10,326 nucleotides of DNA from WFZT01 sp964398355 (lineage in GTDB: Bacteria; Hydrothermota; Hydrothermia; B15-G9; WFZT01): NCBI GenBank assembly GCA_964398355.1, contig CAYNMM010000086.1, forward strand, positions 1 through 10,326. Direction: 5' to 3'. Shown in pieces: positions 6,358-10,326 of the stretch. Under the pieces are notes generated by a model. The model was given only the letters and a program-made list of their open reading frames with translations. It ran no database searches and was not told the DNA's origin. Both the position numbers and the translations under genes were made by a program. The first letter of the stretch is position 1. Each line of letters starts with the position of its first letter.

Positions 6358-7641
6358 TTATTCAACACCAAATTCGTCCCTCAAAACATGATTAAACAAT
6401 TGTCCAAGATCCCCTCCAAGCTTGTGAATCTTCAATGAAAAGACAATGATATCCGGGTTGTTCATAGGAGACTTCAACATCACTCCTACCGGCTCATTAC
6501 TCCCAAGTACCAAGGTTTTGTAAACAATTACCGATGGTGAATCAACAGTAAATGCATCAACACGTGGAATAATAGTCAAAGTTGTTAACGTGTCAGGATA
6601 AAGTGTATCATCTACTACTCGAAAAACAGGATGAGATGGTAAGATCGTTTTATCGGGAATGAGCGAATCTATATGCATATAATCTCTCACAAATAAGGTA
6701 GAATCCAGGTCAATAAAAACTCCTGAACCAGAGAGAAATAGTTTATGACCGTTATCGAGGTACTCTGCAAGATACCCATAAACATCTTTTACATGAGAAT
6801 TTGTCTCCCCAGTGTACCAGATAATCAGATTAAATCCAAGATTGTTGATTATATATCTTTGATCAATTGGTGAATAAGGGAGTCCTCTATCTATCCTCCA
6901 GATCGTATATGTGAATCCGAGGGAGTCGAGAATCCTGGTATAAAAGTCATCAGCTGTTAAATCCGGATCGTCATCTACAAGCAAAATGGAACCATTAACA
7001 GGTTTAACATAGAGCGTATCAGCGATTGTATCAGACACTGCTGAATTTTCGTCAATGGCCCAGAAATAGACTGTATCAGGGCCTGGTGGTAAATCCGTTA
7101 AGGTTATATGAGTAGAATCCACCGGGACAAAATGCGGTGTATCAGAATTTAGCTGCCAATAGTAACCAATGACGGTCGAGTCACCATCAATATCATGCCA
7201 CTCCAGGTAAAAAGTTGCCACAGGAAGGGTTGTATCAGGGGGAAGTGACCCCATTTTAAACTGTATCGTAGGGGGAGAATTTATTACAGGAATAGTTACA
7301 CTTGCCGGAGTAGGATCTACTGCTCCCTCATTATCTTCCGCCCATATTCTAAATGTGTGAACCTGGACTGAGCCGGCAGAGGTTAGAGAAAAAGTATCAA
7401 AATTTGCTGTTGTAAATACCGTGTCGGAATCATTGTCCCAGTTATAAAAGAATCCAACTACGTATCCGTCAGGATCATTACCATACCAGTGGAGTACCAC
7501 TTTAGCTGGAACCGTATCCACTCTGCCTTCAACAAAAATATATGTTTGTGGCGGAATGTTTGGAACAAGCTCCTCTTTCGGTTTCTTCGAACATGCCACA
7601 GTGAGAAAAGTTATAAACAAAATCGTATAAAACTTCTTCAT
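6358..7641 (-). CDS. lipoprotein with two Ig/FnIII-like modules and a glutamine-amidotransferase-like C-terminal domain
   Basis: 427 residues. The N-terminus MKKFYTILFITFLTVAC ends in a lipobox with Cys17, so signal peptidase II processing and lipid anchoring are expected. Residues about 30-120 and 121-213 are two Ig/FnIII-like modules with matching signatures, DPDGYVVGFFYNWDND (56-71) and DIDGDSTVIGYYW (150-162). Residues about 217-425 form an alpha/beta Rossmann-like domain: ILLVDDDPD (219-227), NLIIWYTGE (271-279) and LAEYLDNGHKLFLSGSG (291-307). It resembles class I glutamine-amidotransferase-like folds, but the expected nucleophile elbow reads LSGSG without a cysteine, so it is probably non-catalytic. 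The start overlaps the stop of the upstream gene by four bases (ATGA), with GAGGAAAG about 14 bases upstream, suggesting translational coupling. No specific function is recognised. Confidence 0.85.
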   Translation of the reverse strand: MKKFYTILFITFLTVACSKKPKEELVPNIPPQTYIFVEGRVDTVPAKVVLHWYGNDPDGYVVGFFYNWDNDSDTVFTTANFDTFSLTSAGSVQVHTFRIWAEDNEGAVDPTPASVTIPVINSPPTIQFKMGSLPPDTTLPVATFYLEWHDIDGDSTVIGYYWQLNSDTPHFVPVDSTHITLTDLPPGPDTVYFWAIDENSAVSDTIADTLYVKPVNGSILLVDDDPDLTADDFYTRILDSLGFTYTIWRIDRGLPYSPIDQRYIINNLGFNLIIWYTGETNSHVKDVYGYLAEYLDNGHKLFLSGSGVFIDLDSTLFVRDYMHIDSLIPDKTILPSHPVFRVVDDTLYPDTLTTLTIIPRVDAFTVDSPSVIVYKTLVLGSNEPVGVMLKSPMNNPDIIVFSLKIHKLGGDLGQLFNHVLRDEFGVE

Positions 7642-9527
7642 TTCACAATCAAAAACTTTCCTCTTTTTATTTTACCGGTTTCCTCGTCTTTAACAACAAA
7701 GTAGTAAAGCCCGGTGGCTACCTCCTGATCCTTGTCTGTTATTAAATTCCAGGATTCTTCACCATAATTTGGGTTGTCATGATGAATCGTTTTTACAAGA
7801 TCACCTGCAAGATTAAAAATGTAGATTGTGCACTTTTTGGGAAGATTGTTAAATCTTATAACACGCCCGTAAGGTCCTGGCTGATCCCACATGGACGATT
7901 TCCTATATGGATTTGGGTAAACATAAATCTTTTTTCTGTCTGTCGGGGGAGTTCCTGGTACAACTTTTGTCATATTCTGTCTCTTGGAACTCTCAAGACT
8001 CGGGAGCCCTATGTCAGGATTTCCCACGTCATAAGATGTAACCGCATAGTAGTAAGTAAATCCATTTTTCACCCCATAATCAACATATTTGTACCAGCCA
8101 GCATAAGGTCCCTGAGTTTCTTTCTGCGGTAATCCTGTGTTAAATCCAACGGAGTGATCCACGTCTCTGATTGTGTCATCCGGTGTTTTATCGTACTGTT
8201 TTAAAAGGATCCATGATGAATCGGAGATCTGACTCGATGTTCCCCGATAAATCCTGTACCCTTCGAAATCTCTCAAATGCGGTGGGGTGGGATCACGGGC
8301 AAATTCAGGGGAATTATCAAAATAAAGTGTAACCTTTCTATCGCCAGGGATAACCACAAGTCTTGGGGAAGGCGGAGGCGCAGGCAGAATATAATTTGCC
8401 TCATAAGCCCTCTGTGCCCAGCTCGCATTCTGAATCAATTCCGTCCTGTTCATTCCACCAACAAAAGCAATCACAAATCTTACCGAATCTCCCCGATAAA
8501 GGGAAGGGATTGGGCCAACAGAAATAAGAAATGCAGGATCAACGTAGCCATTTTCTCTTACATACTCATCGTCCACATCAGGATCTCTCTCCCCATTACT
8601 CATCAATTGGTACCTCTGACTATCTGAGACCTGTACACTATAGTCCCAGTGCCACCAGTTAAATGAAACCGTCATTGAATCTATTGGTAGCGTATCATTA
8701 CCCGTACTTACACCAAGCAATTTTATTCCGACCATTCCCTGTGCAAGATAATCATACCCATCATTTCTCTCATAGGCCATGTGCAGAGAATCCAGATAGA
8801 ACAACCTTTTGTGTTGAAAGAAAGGAGATCTCCCAAAGTCTTCACCCCAGAAATCTCTATTACCAGTAACAAGTTCAGCATAAATCCCCAGATAAACAGA
8901 ATCGAGATCGTAAGGCCCAATATTTTTAATTGTGTAGTCAAGAATTACAGCATCATCAATATATGAGTAACTCCATGCAAGACTGACAAGATTCACTTTA
9001 AGCCCAAGGGGATGGTGATTGGGAATTGTTGAAACGGTATCGTAAAAAGTGGCATAAAAATCCTGCTCGGAAATAGCAGAAAGGTCATAGTACGGTGAGG
9101 TTATTAATGTTGATTTCTCGATAACGGTGTCACTGAGATACGGGGTTGGCATAAATTCAAACCCCTCAGATGAACCTGGAGTTGCCGTAAGTGCATCGAT
9201 TACTGCTGTGGAAACACGCTCTTCATTACCTAATTTGGCCCCAACCCATATTCCTGCACGATAAAGATGCTCTGTTTTCGAACCTATAGGGTATTCGCAC
9301 GAAGGCAAAGGCTCATGAGTTACTGGATCATACACTCTAAATGCGTTTCCGAGAACACCGAAATTTGTGACAGTCAGAGCTATGTTCCCGATATTAGTGT
9401 ATTTGTAAGTATCAGTTTTCGAAAAAACTATAAATGGAATCAACAGGAAAATAGCGTAAAATCCCCCATACCTCTTAAAAGAGGCACTTAATTTTTTACA
9501 GATTTCAGGACATCTAATGCCTATCAA
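7638..9527 (-). CDS. large secreted protein with FnIII-like module and C-terminal sorting domain
   Basis: 629 residues from TTG 9527, the only usual start upstream of the signal sequence. The hydrophobic core FYAIFLLIPFIVFS (about 23-36) follows a rather long polar N-region. The first half (about 45-380) carries LPSCEYPIGS (74-83) and LYRAGIWVGA (88-97), features I associate with a large surface-protein family of candidate phyla such as WOR-3 and KSB1; this is recollection, not a search. An FnIII-like module follows (about 385-515: FEGYRIYRGT, YYYAVTSYD). A sorting/FlgD-like domain closes the chain (about 533-629: VYPNPY, CTIYIFNLAGDLVKTI, GLYYFVVK, final KFLIVK). Such C-terminal domains direct type IX-like export in Bacteroidota; whether that machinery exists here is not visible. 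It follows thiL by 65 bases and overlaps the lipoprotein gene, so probably shares its transcript. No enzymatic motif is seen. Confidence 0.85.
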   Translation of the reverse strand: MIGIRCPEICKKLSASFKRYGGFYAIFLLIPFIVFSKTDTYKYTNIGNIALTVTNFGVLGNAFRVYDPVTHEPLPSCEYPIGSKTEHLYRAGIWVGAKLGNEERVSTAVIDALTATPGSSEGFEFMPTPYLSDTVIEKSTLITSPYYDLSAISEQDFYATFYDTVSTIPNHHPLGLKVNLVSLAWSYSYIDDAVILDYTIKNIGPYDLDSVYLGIYAELVTGNRDFWGEDFGRSPFFQHKRLFYLDSLHMAYERNDGYDYLAQGMVGIKLLGVSTGNDTLPIDSMTVSFNWWHWDYSVQVSDSQRYQLMSNGERDPDVDDEYVRENGYVDPAFLISVGPIPSLYRGDSVRFVIAFVGGMNRTELIQNASWAQRAYEANYILPAPPPSPRLVVIPGDRKVTLYFDNSPEFARDPTPPHLRDFEGYRIYRGTSSQISDSSWILLKQYDKTPDDTIRDVDHSVGFNTGLPQKETQGPYAGWYKYVDYGVKNGFTYYYAVTSYDVGNPDIGLPSLESSKRQNMTKVVPGTPPTDRKKIYVYPNPYRKSSMWDQPGPYGRVIRFNNLPKKCTIYIFNLAGDLVKTIHHDNPNYGEESWNLITDKDQEVATGLYYFVVKDEETGKIKRGKFLIVK

Positions 9528-9592
9528 AATCTTCTCTTTTGTGTGAATTTGCTGAAGAAAATTATTTATTTCTTCTTTCGTATGGTCAACTT

Positions 9593-10326
9593 TTAACCCC
9601 TCAAATGGTCATACCCCATGTTATCCACAAAAACCTCACTACCATCCTCCTTGACAAGCCTGACTCCTACATGCGGAGAATGGGTTACCTCTCCTATTTC
9701 AGTTACCTCATATCCAAGACGTTTAAGCTTAGCAAATTCCTCCTCACTGAGGGTGAAAGCAATTTCATATTCCTCACCACTTCCAACAACGAGCTGGAAA
9801 AGAGGGGTTCCAATCAGTTTTGCCACATCTCTTAAATAAGGTTTATACGGTAATTTCCTCTCGTAAATAACAATTTCTACTTCTGAACTCCTTGCAATTC
9901 TTGAAAGGTCTGCACCAAGACCGTCAGAGATATCAATAGAGGAGTTAACTCTCACATCAAGGAGTAATTTCTTCATGAAGTTTATCTTGGGAAACGGTTT
10001 ATAAAATTTCTCAAGAATCTCCTCAAGCTGATCTGATGGGATCTGTCTTTTAACATCGTGTCTGTTGATTATGTTTAAAGCTGTCCTCACTCTGCCAAGC
10101 TCACCGGTTACAACCACCTTATCTCCGGGTTCCGCACCTCCACGGGTTATGGAACGGTCTCTTGGAATCTCACCCACAACTGTTATTATAATTCCAACCC
10201 GTTCAGAAGCAGTTATATTCCCTCCTGAGGGAGAGATACAAAATTTTTTACTCAGTTCTTCAAATCCTTTATAGATTCTGAGAACGTTGTTTTCGGGGAA
10301 TCTTTTAGGTATTTCAAGGTTAACAA
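9593..10326 (-). CDS. thiL: thiamine-monophosphate kinase ThiL (N-terminus beyond the window)
   Basis: About 244 residues are visible. The frame stays open to the right edge, so the true start lies outside; GTG 10177 is only an internal valine. ThiL phosphorylates thiamine monophosphate to thiamine pyrophosphate with ATP, the last step of cofactor synthesis, in the cytoplasm. It belongs to the PurM/AIRS-like superfamily, as does PurL. Reading from the edge, the chain shows LEIPKRFPENN, SGGNIT, GEIPRDRSITRGGAEPGD followed by a VVVTGELG strand, SSIDISDGLGADL, GSGEEYEIAFT and a terminal MGYDHLRG. These match the family's SMDISDGL, SGGEDYELLFT and closing G-[YW]-x-H-F motifs in order. GSGEEYE differs slightly from the usual SGGEDYE. 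The N-terminal DDAA and SDIAAMG-type metal sites cannot be checked. Upstream regulation, for example a TPP riboswitch, would be outside the window. Confidence 0.94.
   Translation of the reverse strand, partial: VNLEIPKRFPENNVLRIYKGFEELSKKFCISPSGGNITASERVGIIITVVGEIPRDRSITRGGAEPGDKVVVTGELGRVRTALNIINRHDVKRQIPSDQLEEILEKFYKPFPKINFMKKLLLDVRVNSSIDISDGLGADLSRIARSSEVEIVIYERKLPYKPYLRDVAKLIGTPLFQLVVGSGEEYEIAFTLSEEEFAKLKRLGYEVTEIGEVTHSPHVGVRLVKEDGSEVFVDNMGYDHLRG

Noticed and set aside
9618..9839. Plus-strand frames opposite thiL
   Set aside because: They are antisense to conserved ThiL motifs, with Ser/Thr/Pro-rich translation and no ribosome-binding signal.

Overview
The window looks like an ordinary chromosomal segment of a moderately AT-rich bacterium with a Gram-negative-type envelope. 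I see no plasmid, phage, IS, CRISPR or RNA gene signature. The best clue to lineage is the group of secreted proteins on the minus strand. They carry fibronectin/Ig-like modules, a lipobox, and C-terminal modules of the type IX-secretion/FlgD-like 'sorting' kind. This style is typical of FCB-group and candidate-phylum genomes (WOR-3/Stahlbacteria, Hydrothermae, KSB1, Marinimicrobia). That placement is inferred from protein style only; no 16S or marker comparison was possible.

Left half, plus strand: the last 35 codons of a TrmI-type tRNA m1A58 methyltransferase (3-110). Then about 500 bases of very AT-rich sequence with short repeats and a plausible promoter. Next come a small unrecognised integral-membrane protein (616-1089), purL for the stand-alone PurL subunit of FGAM synthase (1203-3374), and a CitE/HpcH-type C-C lyase (3590-4429). 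The purL start codon has no Shine-Dalgarno sequence, but a perfect TATAAT lies six bases before it, so purL may be read from a leaderless transcript.

Middle: a perfect 17-bp GC-rich hairpin (4461-4497) lies between the convergent gene sets and probably acts as a shared transcription terminator.

Right half, minus strand, read from the right edge: thiL (thiamine-monophosphate kinase, N-terminus outside the window), then three exported proteins in tight succession. These are a 629-aa secreted protein with an FnIII-like module and a C-terminal sorting domain, a 427-aa lipoprotein that overlaps it by ATGA, and a 612-aa secreted protein starting 18 bases after the lipoprotein stop. The last contains a duplicated pair of OB-like beta modules and a second sorting domain. 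Spacing suggests one transcript. The three exported proteins plausibly form or decorate one cell-surface structure, and this cassette is the least explained part of the window. The housekeeping genes (tRNA modification, purine and thiamine synthesis) do not obviously work together with it.
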